From positions 1 to 64,000 of the forward strand of contig BQJA01000004.1 in assembly GCA_021604405.1 (NCBI GenBank): a stretch of DNA of 64,000 nt. The letters are read 5' to 3'. Under the pieces are notes generated by a model that did not search any database, was not told the origin of the DNA, and saw only the letters and a list, made by a program, of their open reading frames with translations. This document shows, piece by piece, positions 29,506-38,988 of the stretch (position 1 is the stretch's first letter; each line of letters starts with the position of its first letter). The position numbers were made by a program, and so were the translations under genes. Source of the stretch: Nitrosomonas sp. (GTDB lineage Bacteria > Pseudomonadota > Gammaproteobacteria > Burkholderiales > Nitrosomonadaceae).

Positions 29506-30471
29506 ATGCCACTTGATGACGACCTGGCAGCATTTCTCGAGCTTGTTAAAAAAAGCATACTTTGCGGAGAAAGAACCGCGATGCATTTGTTGACGCCAGA
29601 AAAAGCGCGAATAGAATACGATATTTCAACACAAATACTGGATGAGTCCGGGCCGCCTGTTGCGAACGTGACAGACATTGCGATTTTGTGTCGGGACGGA
29701 AATTCCATTAATGCACGGTTATATCAACCAACTGAGTTTGCACAAGTCACACAGCCTCAACCGGTTTTACTCTATTTTCATGGGGGCGGGTACTGCATCG
29801 GCGGACTTGAGTCGCACGATTCGCTGTGCCGGTCTTTGGCGGCATTGACACCATGTTACGTGTTGAGCATCGCTTATCGCCTGGCGCCTGAATACCGTTT
29901 TCCCACCGCAGTATATGATGCGCAGGATGCCTATCAATGGGTAATATCAAACGGGCATGAACATTCTTTGGATACAAACCGTTTAGCTGTCGGCGGTGAT
30001 AGTGTCGGTGGAACACTGGCGACCGGATTGACAATTGCCGCTCGAGAAGAAAAGTGGCAGCAGCCGGCTTGTCAGATATTGCTGTACCCTTGTACGGGTG
30101 CCTGGCAGAAAACTGGATCACACCGACGTTTTTCGCAAGGATATTTGCTTGAAGAGAAAACGCTGCAATGGATGTTTACGAATTATCTTCGCGATGAGAC
30201 CGATCGTGCCGATTGGCGTTTTGCACCGCTGCAAGCAAAAAATTTATGCAGCCTTGCGCCGGCAATTGTGATTCTGCCAGAGTTTGATCCTTTGCTGGAT
30301 GAAGGAATCGCTTATGCAGACAAATTGAAAGCCGCAGGTGTTGCCACTTGTGTCAAAATTTATTCTGGGATGATTCACGATTTTGCCCGTCTTGGAAATA
30401 TAGTGAATGATGCCTATCAGGTACGAAAGGATATTGCAGATACGCTCGCTGCTACGTTTTATCTGAACTAG
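29506..30471 (+). CDS. HSL-family alpha/beta hydrolase (esterase)
   Basis: This 321-residue hydrolase has the oxyanion motif HGGG at residues 92-95 and the nucleophile elbow GDSVGG with Ser166. Asp in PEFDPLLDEG (about 262) and His in GMIHDF (about 292) complete a likely triad. This is the GDXG/hormone-sensitive-lipase family. It follows the receptor gene by 50 bp with a TTGGAG ribosome binding site, so it is probably in the same transcript. Hydrolases in siderophore loci often open an ester or lactone to release iron or recycle the ligand; here that is inference from position. It lacks a signal peptide and should be cytoplasmic. Confidence 0.87.
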   Translation: MPLDDDLAAFLELVKKSILCGERTAMHLLTPEKARIEYDISTQILDESGPPVANVTDIAILCRDGNSINARLYQPTEFAQVTQPQPVLLYFHGGGYCIGGLESHDSLCRSLAALTPCYVLSIAYRLAPEYRFPTAVYDAQDAYQWVISNGHEHSLDTNRLAVGGDSVGGTLATGLTIAAREEKWQQPACQILLYPCTGAWQKTGSHRRFSQGYLLEEKTLQWMFTNYLRDETDRADWRFAPLQAKNLCSLAPAIVILPEFDPLLDEGIAYADKLKAAGVATCVKIYSGMIHDFARLGNIVNDAYQVRKDIADTLAATFYLN

Positions 30472-30674
30472 CTGTCCATTGGAAACCTTCATGAAATGGC
30501 CGGAATTAACTTAAAACTGATAAAAAATACGTTTTGTATGAACGATGCACATTTCAGGGTAATTTTTACACAGCAGCGGTAAAGCGGGTAGTTTTTACTA
30601 GTCAGCTCAAGACCAGGCTGATGCAGAAGTACCTTTAAATATTCCCTAATTAAAATATTGGATCCGTTTTGGTG

Positions 30675-32042
30675 ATGCGGTTTATCATTCGTTTGACATT
30701 GTTTCTTTTTCTGACTGGGTGCAATATGCTGCCGCAGCGGGATCTGCAGGAAGTCGGTGCGGATCTGCCGAATCAGTGGCGTGGCGGACAACAAACAGCC
30801 AGTCAACCGTTACCCGACAAATGGGTTGAAACATTCGATGACGCGCAGCTCCAAGAATTGGTTGCAACGGCCCTGGTCAATAATTATGAACTGAAGGCGG
30901 CGGCAGCGCGAGTCGATGCAGCGATTGCTCAGGCTCGGATAGACGGATCAGGCCGCTGGCCACAGATATTCATGAGCACCGATCGCGAACAAGCGCAGAT
31001 ACGCGAAGCGGGTTTCGGCTCATCTGATTTTGGCGTTTTTGAAGTCCTGTTCGGTATCAGTTGGGAAGTGGATGTGTGGGGGCGGATACGCGACATCCAG
31101 CAAGCCGCGATATCGGAAGCCGATGCCACCAATACCGATTATTATGGCGCGAGGCTTTCCCTTGCAGCGCGTGTGGCCCAAATCTATTTTGAATTGATCG
31201 AAGCAAAGCTCCAGGCGGCGGTAGTGGAGGAGTCCATCAAAGATCGTACCATTATTGCCAGTCTGGTGCGCGGACGCTTCCAGCGTGGCCTGGTCCGAGG
31301 ATTAGACCTGCGTTTGGCACTGACTGATCTGGCCAACGCAGAAGCAGAGCTTGAAGAAACACGTAATAGAATTCAGGCGACGGCGCGCCGTTTAGAGACT
31401 TTGTTGGGCCATTATCCGCAAGGTAATGCGTTGCAAGTGACTACTTTGCCACCCTTGCCTGGTGTTATTGCAGCCGGATTGCCCGCCGAGCTGCTGGAAC
31501 GCAGACCCGACGTCGTTGCTGCATTCAGTCGTTTGCAAGCCGCAGATTTTTATATGACGAGCTCCAAGAAATTGCGTCTGCCGCGAATCACACTAACGGC
31601 GGCAGGCGGCACACGAACTGCTGATCTAACCGAATTGGCTGATCCCAGATCGGCGGCGTGGAACGTGTTTGCAGGGCTTATGCAGCCCCTGTTTACCGGT
31701 GGACGCATCGAAGGCGAAATCTCACGTAACCAAGCACACGCAGAAGAAGCACTGAATCTCTACAAAAATACCGCGCTTAATGCTTTTCGCGAAGTGGAAC
31801 AGGCCCTGGCAGCTGAAGAATGGTTGCGCGGTCAAGAGATCTCGCTGAGAAAGGCTGTTGAACAAACTGAAGCAAGCCAGGAGCTTGCAGTTTATTCCTA
31901 TCGTAATGGCTTAATTCAGATTCTCACGCTGCTTGACAGTTATCGCAGCACACTGGTTGCCCAAAGCGCACACCTATCGATTACCCGGCAACTACTTAGC
32001 AACCGGGTTAATCTTTACCTGGCGTTGGGTGGAAATGTATAA
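30675..32042 (+). CDS. RND efflux outer-membrane lipoprotein (NodT/OprM family)
   Basis: This outer-membrane factor of about 455 residues has a lipoprotein signal (MRFIIRLTLFLFLTGCN, lipobox LTGC) and the two repeated coiled-coil/barrel regions of TolC-like proteins. PDVVAAFSRLQAADFY and ALNAFREVEQALA are typical family strings. In-frame TTG (30669) and GTG (30672) lie just before the ATG at 30675; only a weak GGA precedes them, so the exact start is open. It begins a tripartite efflux operon (outer-membrane factor, adaptor, RND pump), 203 bp after the hydrolase. It should form the exit duct for the pump encoded two genes downstream. Confidence 0.92.
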   Translation: MRFIIRLTLFLFLTGCNMLPQRDLQEVGADLPNQWRGGQQTASQPLPDKWVETFDDAQLQELVATALVNNYELKAAAARVDAAIAQARIDGSGRWPQIFMSTDREQAQIREAGFGSSDFGVFEVLFGISWEVDVWGRIRDIQQAAISEADATNTDYYGARLSLAARVAQIYFELIEAKLQAAVVEESIKDRTIIASLVRGRFQRGLVRGLDLRLALTDLANAEAELEETRNRIQATARRLETLLGHYPQGNALQVTTLPPLPGVIAAGLPAELLERRPDVVAAFSRLQAADFYMTSSKKLRLPRITLTAAGGTRTADLTELADPRSAAWNVFAGLMQPLFTGGRIEGEISRNQAHAEEALNLYKNTALNAFREVEQALAAEEWLRGQEISLRKAVEQTEASQELAVYSYRNGLIQILTLLDSYRSTLVAQSAHLSITRQLLSNRVNLYLALGGNV

Positions 32043-32089
32043 GCGCTTGTTGCAGTGACCGTGCGGCGAAATTCTATGGCTATCAGCGC

Positions 32090-33280
32090 ATGAGTTTGCG
32101 ACACCAATTACGCATCGCACTACTGATTGTGATTGCCGGCATATCGGTTGCAGTTGCCATCGTCAGTTTTCCTCCTCAGGCTGACGAACAGGAAGACATT
32201 ATCAAACCGCCCTCAGTGCAATTCAACACAGTAGAATTTCGGCGATTACGTATGGATATTCGCTCACAGGGACGTGTTATGGCGCAGACTGAGATAGATC
32301 TGGTTACAGGCGTCTCAGGTAATATTACCAAAGTCTCGTCTAATTTTGTCAGTGGCGGGTTTTTTAATAAGGGCGATTTATTGGTTTCAATTGATCCGGC
32401 CGAATACGATTTACGGGTGGCACAAGCGCAAGCCAGGGTGATGGAAGCGCAATATCAATTAACGCGGGAAGAGGCTGAAGCGCAACAAGCCCGTGATGAA
32501 TGGCAACAATTAGGAGAGGGAGATCCAAGTCCGTTGAGCTTGCGGGTTCCGCAATTGAAAGAAAAGCGGGCAAAGCTTGCAGCTGAGCAAGAAGAATTAA
32601 GAAATGCCCGTTTGTTACGCCAGCGAACAGAGATAAGAGCGCCTTTTAATGGGCGGGTTCGCAACAAAGAAATCGGGTTGGGGCAATATATCGATGATGG
32701 CACGATATTGGGCAGAATTTACAACAGCGATATGTTTGAAGTGCGGCTGCCCATCAGTACCCATGAGCTGGCTTGGATTGAGTTTCCTGATTTGCCTCAG
32801 CACAATCAGTCCGCCCGGTCTGCCGTTGTGAAGTTGACGGCCAGTTACCAGGGGCAACAGCAAACCTGGTCAGGAAAAATCGTGCGGAGTGAAGGCGTTG
32901 TTGATCAAGATACCGGGATGGTGATCGTCATTGCACAAGTTGCTGATCCATTTGGCTTGGCAACACAGAACAGGCAATCTGAAAGTAACACAAAACCCAC
33001 CAGCATTTTACCGGTCGGCTTATTTGTAGAAGCGACTATCGAAGGACGCTGGTTTGATGACTTGGTCGCAATCCCTGCCAGTGCGCTGTACAGGGATCAG
33101 CATGTTGTGATCATCGATCCCGAGAACCGGTTGCGATTCCGTAATGTGGAGGTATTCAAGCGGGTGCGTGAGCTGGCAATCATTAAAACGGGATTGATTG
33201 AGAGTGAACGTGTACTGACGGCCGGGTTACATCATCCCGTTGAAGGAATGGTGGTTGCGCCCAACGAGTCTATCCGATGA
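32090..33280 (+). CDS. RND efflux periplasmic adaptor (membrane fusion protein)
   Basis: The 396-residue protein has an N-terminal membrane anchor (about residues 8-28), a split lipoyl/barrel-sandwich domain, and a helical hairpin rich in Glu, Gln and Ala (about 100-175) between them, followed by beta-barrel and membrane-proximal domains. This is the standard layout of adaptors linking an RND pump to its outer-membrane channel. It starts 47 bp after the outer-membrane factor and its last codons overlap the pump start by 4 bp (ATGA), so the three are one operon. Confidence 0.93.
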   Translation: MSLRHQLRIALLIVIAGISVAVAIVSFPPQADEQEDIIKPPSVQFNTVEFRRLRMDIRSQGRVMAQTEIDLVTGVSGNITKVSSNFVSGGFFNKGDLLVSIDPAEYDLRVAQAQARVMEAQYQLTREEAEAQQARDEWQQLGEGDPSPLSLRVPQLKEKRAKLAAEQEELRNARLLRQRTEIRAPFNGRVRNKEIGLGQYIDDGTILGRIYNSDMFEVRLPISTHELAWIEFPDLPQHNQSARSAVVKLTASYQGQQQTWSGKIVRSEGVVDQDTGMVIVIAQVADPFGLATQNRQSESNTKPTSILPVGLFVEATIEGRWFDDLVAIPASALYRDQHVVIIDPENRLRFRNVEVFKRVRELAIIKTGLIESERVLTAGLHHPVEGMVVAPNESIR

Positions 33281-36200
33281 AATTGATTGTCTGGTTTGCT
33301 AAGAATCCGATAGCTGCCAATTTCCTCATGCTGATCATTATTGCCGGTGGCGCGCTGGGTTTAACAATATCCAAGCAATATACAGTTCCACCTGCGCCGC
33401 AGAATCAATTGAAGATAGAAATTGTTTATCCTGGTGCAAGCCCCGCGGAAGTGGAACAAGCATTATGTATTCCGATTGAGGCGGCTATCCATGATTTAGA
33501 AGGTATCCGGCATATCAATTCGGTTGCTGACCAAGCTGAGTGCGATGTAATCGTAGAGTTTGATCCGGGGATTGACGCCGCACGTTTTCAGGCAAATGTA
33601 CAAGCCAGGATAGATCGCATTACGGTTTTTCCGAAAGGCGCTGAGAAGCTGAAAATTGAAGAATTACGTACGGCTGACTTGAATGCGGTGACAATCATGG
33701 TGCATGGTGAAGTGGATATGCGCACCCTGATGCAGCAACGCGATCAACTGCAGGCAATGCTAAGCAAACACCCGGATATAGGAAAACTTTTTGCCTGGCC
33801 AGCGCTTCCTTATGAAATTTCGATTGAAGTTACGGAATCTGATTTACGTCGGTACGGATTAAGTTTTCAAGAAATCGCTGAAGCTATTCAGGCTGCTTCC
33901 AACAATATCCCGGCAGGAGAGCTTAAAACAACCGATGGAAAATTATTGCTAAGAAGCAAAAATCAGGCGATGTCCGTGGCAGATTATGCTGCTATTAATC
34001 TAAGATCCGAGCGGGACGGTGCGCGTTTACTGCTGGGTAATATTGCGCAAATCCGTGAAACGGTTGATGAGAGGGATGTTTTGGCAAGAATCGACGGCAA
34101 GCCGGCCGTATCATTATTTGTTATGTCAAAAGACCGCATTACGACAACAGTGGCAGCAGTTAATGAGGTTATTGCCGCATTTCGTCCTGGATTACCTGAC
34201 GGGGTCGGTATTTCGACTTGGGATGATTGGTCGAAATACTATGAGCAAAATATGTCGATGCTCATTCACTCGGCTTTTTCCGGCTTTTGTTTGATATTTC
34301 TGATATTAGCACTAACCTTGCGTTTTAAGCTCGCATTGTGGGTGAGCAGCGGGATTCTGATATCAGTCATGGGTACTTTCTGGATCATGCCGATGCTGGG
34401 GATTTCACTGAATACCTATTCAATCGCAGCGCTGATTCTAGTACTGGGTATTGTGGTGGATGATGCGATCGTGGTCGGTGAGAATATTTATACACATCAA
34501 CAGCAAGGATATATCGGTTCGTCAGGCGCGATCAATGGAACGCTGGAAATTGCGCCGCTGATGATCATTATGGTGGTTTCGACAATGATTGCCTTTGTGC
34601 CCGGAATTTTTCTGCCCGGGCTGAGTGGTCATTTGATGTATAACGTCTCTGCCGTAGTCATTGTAACGCTGATGTTTTCTATGCTGGAAGCGCTGCTAAT
34701 ACTGCCTTCCCATGTATCGGGATACTATAAGCCTGCTGCCAATCAGAAGCAGGCTGGTTTAACAGCTTTTTTTGACGCGCTTCGAAATAAAGTCGATGCA
34801 GGTCTGCACTGGTTAATTAACAGCGCGTATATGCCGATTCTTGGAACGCTGCTTCGCTTTCGCTACATAACGCTATCGGTATTTACTATGGTTCTGATGA
34901 TTACGGTTGCATTCGTTTCTTCCGGACGCATTCAGAGTGTTATGGACATGCCGGTGAATGACTATTATTTGTTTGCAGTTCTTGAGATGGCGCCCGGCAC
35001 GCCGTTTGAAGTGGTCAATCATGAAATGATGCGGCTGGAACGGATAGCCAATGAGATTCGCCGCGAATTAAACGCAGAGCTCGGAATTGACGCGACAACT
35101 CCATTGAAAGATAGTTTTCAGCATATTATTACAGCGATTGAAGACAATTCGGGTTATGTGGATATTGAAATAGCGATTGATGAGCGTATTCGTTCACGGG
35201 TGGATCGTATCAAACAGACATGGCAGGCGCGTTTTGGCGAACTTCCGCCTGATGCGACTTTATCTATTCAAACTTTCTGGCCAAGAAATCTGGGGGTGCC
35301 CGCAACGCAATCGTCCAAAGCAATCGAATTGAAATTGATCGCCCCAGATACTGCAAGCCAAAGCGCTGCAAGTGAGATACTTAAAGCCAGGCTTTCTTCT
35401 TATGCGGGAGTCCATAGCGTGACCGGCTCCATGCAGATAGGAAAGCCTGAGTTAAATCTCAAACTAAAGCCTGAAGCTGCGTATTACGGTTTAACAATGC
35501 AAAATCTGGGAGAACAGGTGCGTAATGGATTTTTGGGACTTGAAGCGCAGCGATTCTTTCTTGATCGAGATGAAATTCGGGTTATTGTGCGCTTTCCTTT
35601 GGCGCATCGCCGTACTTTGGATGACTTGTACCGCATGCCGATAAAACTGGCTAATGGCAATACCGTTCCTTTTTTTACCATTGCAGAGGCAGAATACATG
35701 CCAGGCTTTGTCAGCATTACACGTCAGAATCGTGAGCGGATACAATTGGTTAGCGGGGAAGTATATAAAGGAGTGGCGAGTGTTGAAACTATTCTTGCCG
35801 ACTTGCGCGAGAATGTAATTCCCAAACTGGAAGCGCAATTTCCAGGTCTCAGAATCGAGCCAGGCCAATCCAGACAAAAGCAGGAAGAAACAATGTCGTT
35901 GCTGTGGCGCTACGGGATATTAGCAGTACTGGCGATATATGCATTGCTGGCGGTGCCATTGCGTTCTTATCTGCAACCTCTCATCATCATGTCGGCGATT
36001 CCTTTTGGTTTTATCGGTGCCGTATTGGGTCATTTGCTGATGGATATCCCGCTATCGTTGGAATCATATGTGGCACTGTTTGCTGTAGCAGGGATAGTAA
36101 TTAACGATAGTCTGATATTAGTTGCAAAAATCAATGATATTTCGCAAAAGAAATCATCATCTTTTAATGCCGTAATGTTGGCGGGTAAAGCACGTTTTCG

Positions 36201-36411
36201 TGCAATATTTCTCACAACCGCCACCACTTTTATGGGGTTGATGCCGCTAATCAATGCGCAAAGTTCGGATGCGGAAAAGATTATGCCTATGGCCGTTTCC
36301 CTTGCATTCGGCATTTTGTTTTCGTCTTTGATTACCCTGTTTCTGGTTCCGACTGCCTGCGCTGTTTTAAACGGACGTTCCTGGTTCATCGGAGCGAGAG
36401 AAACGATATAA
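33277..36411 (+). CDS. RND efflux inner-membrane pump (AcrB/HAE1 family)
   Basis: The 1044-residue pump has the family's usual length and layout: an N-terminal helix (WFAKNPIAANFLMLIIIAGG), a large periplasmic loop, helices 2-6, a second loop, helices 8-12. The proton-relay acidic residues are visible in helix 4 (LVLGIVVDDAIVVGENIY). The second half repeats the first, with GIVINDSLILVAKIND at the equivalent place. Substrate cannot be read from sequence. Location between the receptor/hydrolase genes and the phosphopantetheinyl transferase suggests export or recycling of the siderophore from periplasm to medium, the job done by the ABC-type PvdRT-OpmQ system in Pseudomonas. Confidence 0.93.
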   Translation: MKLIVWFAKNPIAANFLMLIIIAGGALGLTISKQYTVPPAPQNQLKIEIVYPGASPAEVEQALCIPIEAAIHDLEGIRHINSVADQAECDVIVEFDPGIDAARFQANVQARIDRITVFPKGAEKLKIEELRTADLNAVTIMVHGEVDMRTLMQQRDQLQAMLSKHPDIGKLFAWPALPYEISIEVTESDLRRYGLSFQEIAEAIQAASNNIPAGELKTTDGKLLLRSKNQAMSVADYAAINLRSERDGARLLLGNIAQIRETVDERDVLARIDGKPAVSLFVMSKDRITTTVAAVNEVIAAFRPGLPDGVGISTWDDWSKYYEQNMSMLIHSAFSGFCLIFLILALTLRFKLALWVSSGILISVMGTFWIMPMLGISLNTYSIAALILVLGIVVDDAIVVGENIYTHQQQGYIGSSGAINGTLEIAPLMIIMVVSTMIAFVPGIFLPGLSGHLMYNVSAVVIVTLMFSMLEALLILPSHVSGYYKPAANQKQAGLTAFFDALRNKVDAGLHWLINSAYMPILGTLLRFRYITLSVFTMVLMITVAFVSSGRIQSVMDMPVNDYYLFAVLEMAPGTPFEVVNHEMMRLERIANEIRRELNAELGIDATTPLKDSFQHIITAIEDNSGYVDIEIAIDERIRSRVDRIKQTWQARFGELPPDATLSIQTFWPRNLGVPATQSSKAIELKLIAPDTASQSAASEILKARLSSYAGVHSVTGSMQIGKPELNLKLKPEAAYYGLTMQNLGEQVRNGFLGLEAQRFFLDRDEIRVIVRFPLAHRRTLDDLYRMPIKLANGNTVPFFTIAEAEYMPGFVSITRQNRERIQLVSGEVYKGVASVETILADLRENVIPKLEAQFPGLRIEPGQSRQKQEETMSLLWRYGILAVLAIYALLAVPLRSYLQPLIIMSAIPFGFIGAVLGHLLMDIPLSLESYVALFAVAGIVINDSLILVAKINDISQKKSSSFNAVMLAGKARFRAIFLTTATTFMGLMPLINAQSSDAEKIMPMAVSLAFGILFSSLITLFLVPTACAVLNGRSWFIGARETI

Positions 36412-36627
36412 GCCATGGGCATTGAACGATTCTTCGTCGATATAGAAATTTCTTCTATGCGGCTATACGAATACCTTTGCATACCAGCGCAGGCAACAGT
36501 TTTATGCCCGCCTGCTTGAGGAAATGACGGTGCAGTTCGAGCTGTTCGGAAATGTGATGAAAGCATCTGCCTTTTCATTGCACACATCAATGTGGCGATC
36601 AGTTCAATATCAACGCAAGTTAAAACA

Positions 36628-37287
36628 CTAGTATTGCACTGTAAGCGCCGCCAGGTAATCGTTGGTTGGCAACGCTATCAGCCATCCCTTCAGTTCTGGC
36701 CACGATGGATCGTCACAGACAATATGGTAGTCAGTATTGTTACCGGATATTATGGAAATCGTCTGAAGATGTTCGGAAATTCCAATACCTAAAGCTTTTA
36801 ATGCGGATTCCTTGGCAACCCAGCGGCGCATGAATGCTTGCTGGGTTTTTCGGGCGCATCGACGTTCCAATGGTGAGAACACGTAGCGGGCCAGGCTGTT
36901 GACATCGATGGATCGATTGGTACATTCAATATCAACACCAACACATCGCTCTTTTGACGTTGCAATCAACGCAAAGCTGCCTGCATGCGAAACGTTGAAT
37001 TCGATATGCGTATTGCTTTGCAGAAATGGTTTTCCATACGCATTCGTTGCAAAAAGTAAAGCCTCGGGTGTCGACATCACCTGCGGGGCCAGCAGCCTTC
37101 TCAGTGCAGCTCTTGTGGCTACCGAGCGCACACGATCCTCATGGAAATGCAGTGAAGTCGCATGCATGCGTTCGCTGTCGCTTAGAATTGACAAATCAGC
37201 GTGATGCAAGGGAGCCTGCAGGTTTAACGGCAACAACCAGACTTCGATACCGTCTGGAACGGCAGAGGGCAGGGTTAACAATTGCAT
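36628..37287 (-). CDS. Sfp-type 4'-phosphopantetheinyl transferase
   Basis: This 219-residue enzyme moves phosphopantetheine from CoA to the Ser of carrier proteins, activating the PKS and NRPS. Motifs seen are GVDIE (residues 117-121, Mg-binding Asp and Glu) and WVAKESALKALG (156-167), the two signatures of the Sfp/EntD class, plus NVSHAG (about 98-103). Length fits the Sfp subfamily rather than the short AcpS type. It is convergent to the RND operon and ends the siderophore region. Confidence 0.93.
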   Translation of the reverse strand: MQLLTLPSAVPDGIEVWLLPLNLQAPLHHADLSILSDSERMHATSLHFHEDRVRSVATRAALRRLLAPQVMSTPEALLFATNAYGKPFLQSNTHIEFNVSHAGSFALIATSKERCVGVDIECTNRSIDVNSLARYVFSPLERRCARKTQQAFMRRWVAKESALKALGIGISEHLQTISIISGNNTDYHIVCDDPSWPELKGWLIALPTNDYLAALTVQY

Positions 37288-37328
37288 AATTTACAATGTT
37301 GCGTTCAGTGCGTCTCGATTTCTTCGGA

Positions 37329-37550
37329 TTAATTCTCAGATAATAGGTCGCGTGCCGTCAGTTTGTTGCGCGCTAACGTTTTTAAAAATTGTACGCCATA
37401 AATGCCAGTATTTTGGAATAACGCACAGAACAGCCAGCGACTGCCATTTTTATCTGTTGCCGGTAATACCGGCAACAAGCCGCCGTTGATATGATCGACA
37501 TATATATTGTAACTATTTGAGAAATCAGTTAGAAATGTGACGGATACATA
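37329..37550 (-). pseudogene. Start-less open frame, possible gene remnant
   Basis: Seventy-three sense codons on the minus strand, between TAA at 37553-37551 and TAA at 37331-37329, have no ATG, GTG or TTG that would give more than a short C-terminal piece. The translation looks protein-like (for example DHINGGLLPVLPATDKNGSR and YGVQFLKTLARNKLTARDLL). The amino-acid mix is not what chance frames usually give. It ends 41 bp before the phosphopantetheinyl transferase on the same strand. I do not recognise the family. It may be the 3' end of a decayed gene. Confidence 0.3.
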
Positions 37551-37553
37551 TTA

Positions 37554-38007
37554 CAAGTCGAGCAAGTGAATGTGTCAAATAATGCTAGCATTAAACAAGC
37601 TGGTTGGGATGAATAACATGATTATATGGAAAGGTCTGTTTGGGTTTTACTGTATCGTCTGGCCGGACCGGTGACAGCAGGATTATGTTCTCCATTAGGA
37701 CAAGCAGGTTATCCCAGGATTCTGATTAGCCGATTATTCACGATCATGTTGAATATTCCGGCCCAGTACAGGCCGGAGTGGGGAGGATGTATGCAATCAG
37801 CCTAAAGACTGAGACTACCGCGATTGATGAGCTCAACTGGGAGAAACGTGCATTGGCTGTAGTTTTGCGTGGAGACACGTCAGGCATTTCATTCTGTAGG
37901 ATAAGGCAAATTTGAATGCAGTTCGCTTGTCTGCAATTTATGTGGGCGAACTGCATTATCCATTCAATTTTCAACCGATAAATTCAGTTATATGATCGTC
38001 ATCCGCA
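37554..38007. other. Gap without a supported gene
   Basis: This stretch lies between the remnant and the peroxiredoxin stop. A 59-codon plus-strand frame at 37626-37805 (starting MERSVWVLLYRLAGPVTAG) and a 76-codon minus-strand frame at 37744-37974 exist, but neither has a ribosome binding site or a recognisable family. I see no promoter, terminator or repeat I can support. Confidence 0.3.
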
Positions 38008-38610
38008 TTAAAGCTTATCTGCGTTATGCGCCAGATAATCTGCAACGCCTTCTGCCGTTGGTTTTATTGCTTGTTGGCCCTTCTGCCAGCCTGCGGGGCA
38101 TACTTCGCCATGTTGCTCTGAATACTGTAGCGCATCAATGATGCGAAGCATTTCCTCCACATTTCGTCCGAGCGGCAGATTGTTTACCGTTGCATGTTGC
38201 ACGATGCCTTGTTTGTCGATCAGGAATGAACCGCGCAGCGCGACGCCATCATCATGCTCAATGCCATAGCTTTTTATGATGCTATGGTTGACGTCCGCTA
38301 CGAGCGGGTAGTGAATCTGACCAATTCCACCTTTTTCGGTTGGTGTATTACGCCACGCGTAATGGGTAAATTGAGAGTCGACAGAAACGCCGATAACGAC
38401 GGTATTACGTTTGGTAAATTCTTCAAAGCGCTTGTCGTGCGCAATGATTTCAGATGGGCAAACAAAGGTGAAATCCAGAGGATAGAAAAAGATTACGACA
38501 TATTTCCCCCGATAGTCGCTTAAAGTAAAATCGTTTTTAATGCTTCCATCAGGCATAACAGCTGCTGCTGTAAAATCAGGTGCCGGTTTGTTAACTAATG
38601 TTGTACTCAT
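38008..38610 (-). CDS. AhpC/Tsa-type 2-Cys peroxiredoxin
   Basis: The 200-residue typical 2-Cys peroxiredoxin reduces hydrogen peroxide and alkyl hydroperoxides in the cytoplasm. The peroxidatic Cys51 lies in FYPLDFTFVCPSE and the resolving Cys171 in GEVCPAGW. The family's active-site Thr (FTFVCP) and a downstream Arg (VALRGSFLID) are present. Length matches the family. It follows the small gene at 38642-38923 by 31 bp on the same strand and probably shares its promoter, next to which lies a Fur-like box. A detoxifying role beside iron-acquisition genes is sensible but inferred. Confidence 0.95.
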   Translation of the reverse strand: MSTTLVNKPAPDFTAAAVMPDGSIKNDFTLSDYRGKYVVIFFYPLDFTFVCPSEIIAHDKRFEEFTKRNTVVIGVSVDSQFTHYAWRNTPTEKGGIGQIHYPLVADVNHSIIKSYGIEHDDGVALRGSFLIDKQGIVQHATVNNLPLGRNVEEMLRIIDALQYSEQHGEVCPAGWQKGQQAIKPTAEGVADYLAHNADKL

Positions 38611-38641
38611 ATCAGAAACAAGTGAAATATTTTAGAAAAAA

Positions 38642-38923
38642 TTAATGCAGAAACGATAACTTGGAATACTTGGCAGGAATTTCAGGTTTTTCCTCCAATT
38701 TGGTTGCGGATATATCTTTGTTAAGAAGATGGAGCCAATGGCTACGCAATCTCTTACAAGTTGTTTTGACAAGCTCCGATTGTGTATCCGGGTGTTGTTC
38801 GAGAAACATCAGATGCTCGTGAATAGCCAGAATCAGCTGTTTATCCTGAGAATTCGCGTAACGCGACATCAGATAAAAAATTGATGAGATTAGTGTGGGC
38901 AAGTCGGTTTGTACATTGTTCAT
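38642..38923 (-). CDS. Small conserved-looking protein of unknown function upstream of peroxiredoxin
   Basis: This 93-residue protein has no signal peptide, membrane segment or metal-binding motif. It is largely helical and polar by composition (MNNVQTDLPTLISSIFYL at the start, HEHLMFLEQHPDTQSELV in the middle). I do not recognise the family. It lies 31 bp upstream of the peroxiredoxin gene on the same strand, so the two are probably co-transcribed from a promoter in 38924-39202, where a Fur-like site occurs 66 bp before this start. Confidence 0.65.
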   Translation of the reverse strand: MNNVQTDLPTLISSIFYLMSRYANSQDKQLILAIHEHLMFLEQHPDTQSELVKTTCKRLRSHWLHLLNKDISATKLEEKPEIPAKYSKLSFLH

Positions 38924-38988
38924 ATGTCTGCAAATTACCAGAAAATTGCTATAGACTGATTAAATCATATCTTATCACGTATGTAAAT

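Noticed and set aside
37626..37805. 59-codon plus-strand frame starting MERSVWVLLYRLAG
   Set aside because: No ribosome binding site and no recognisable family; mentioned only in the gap note.
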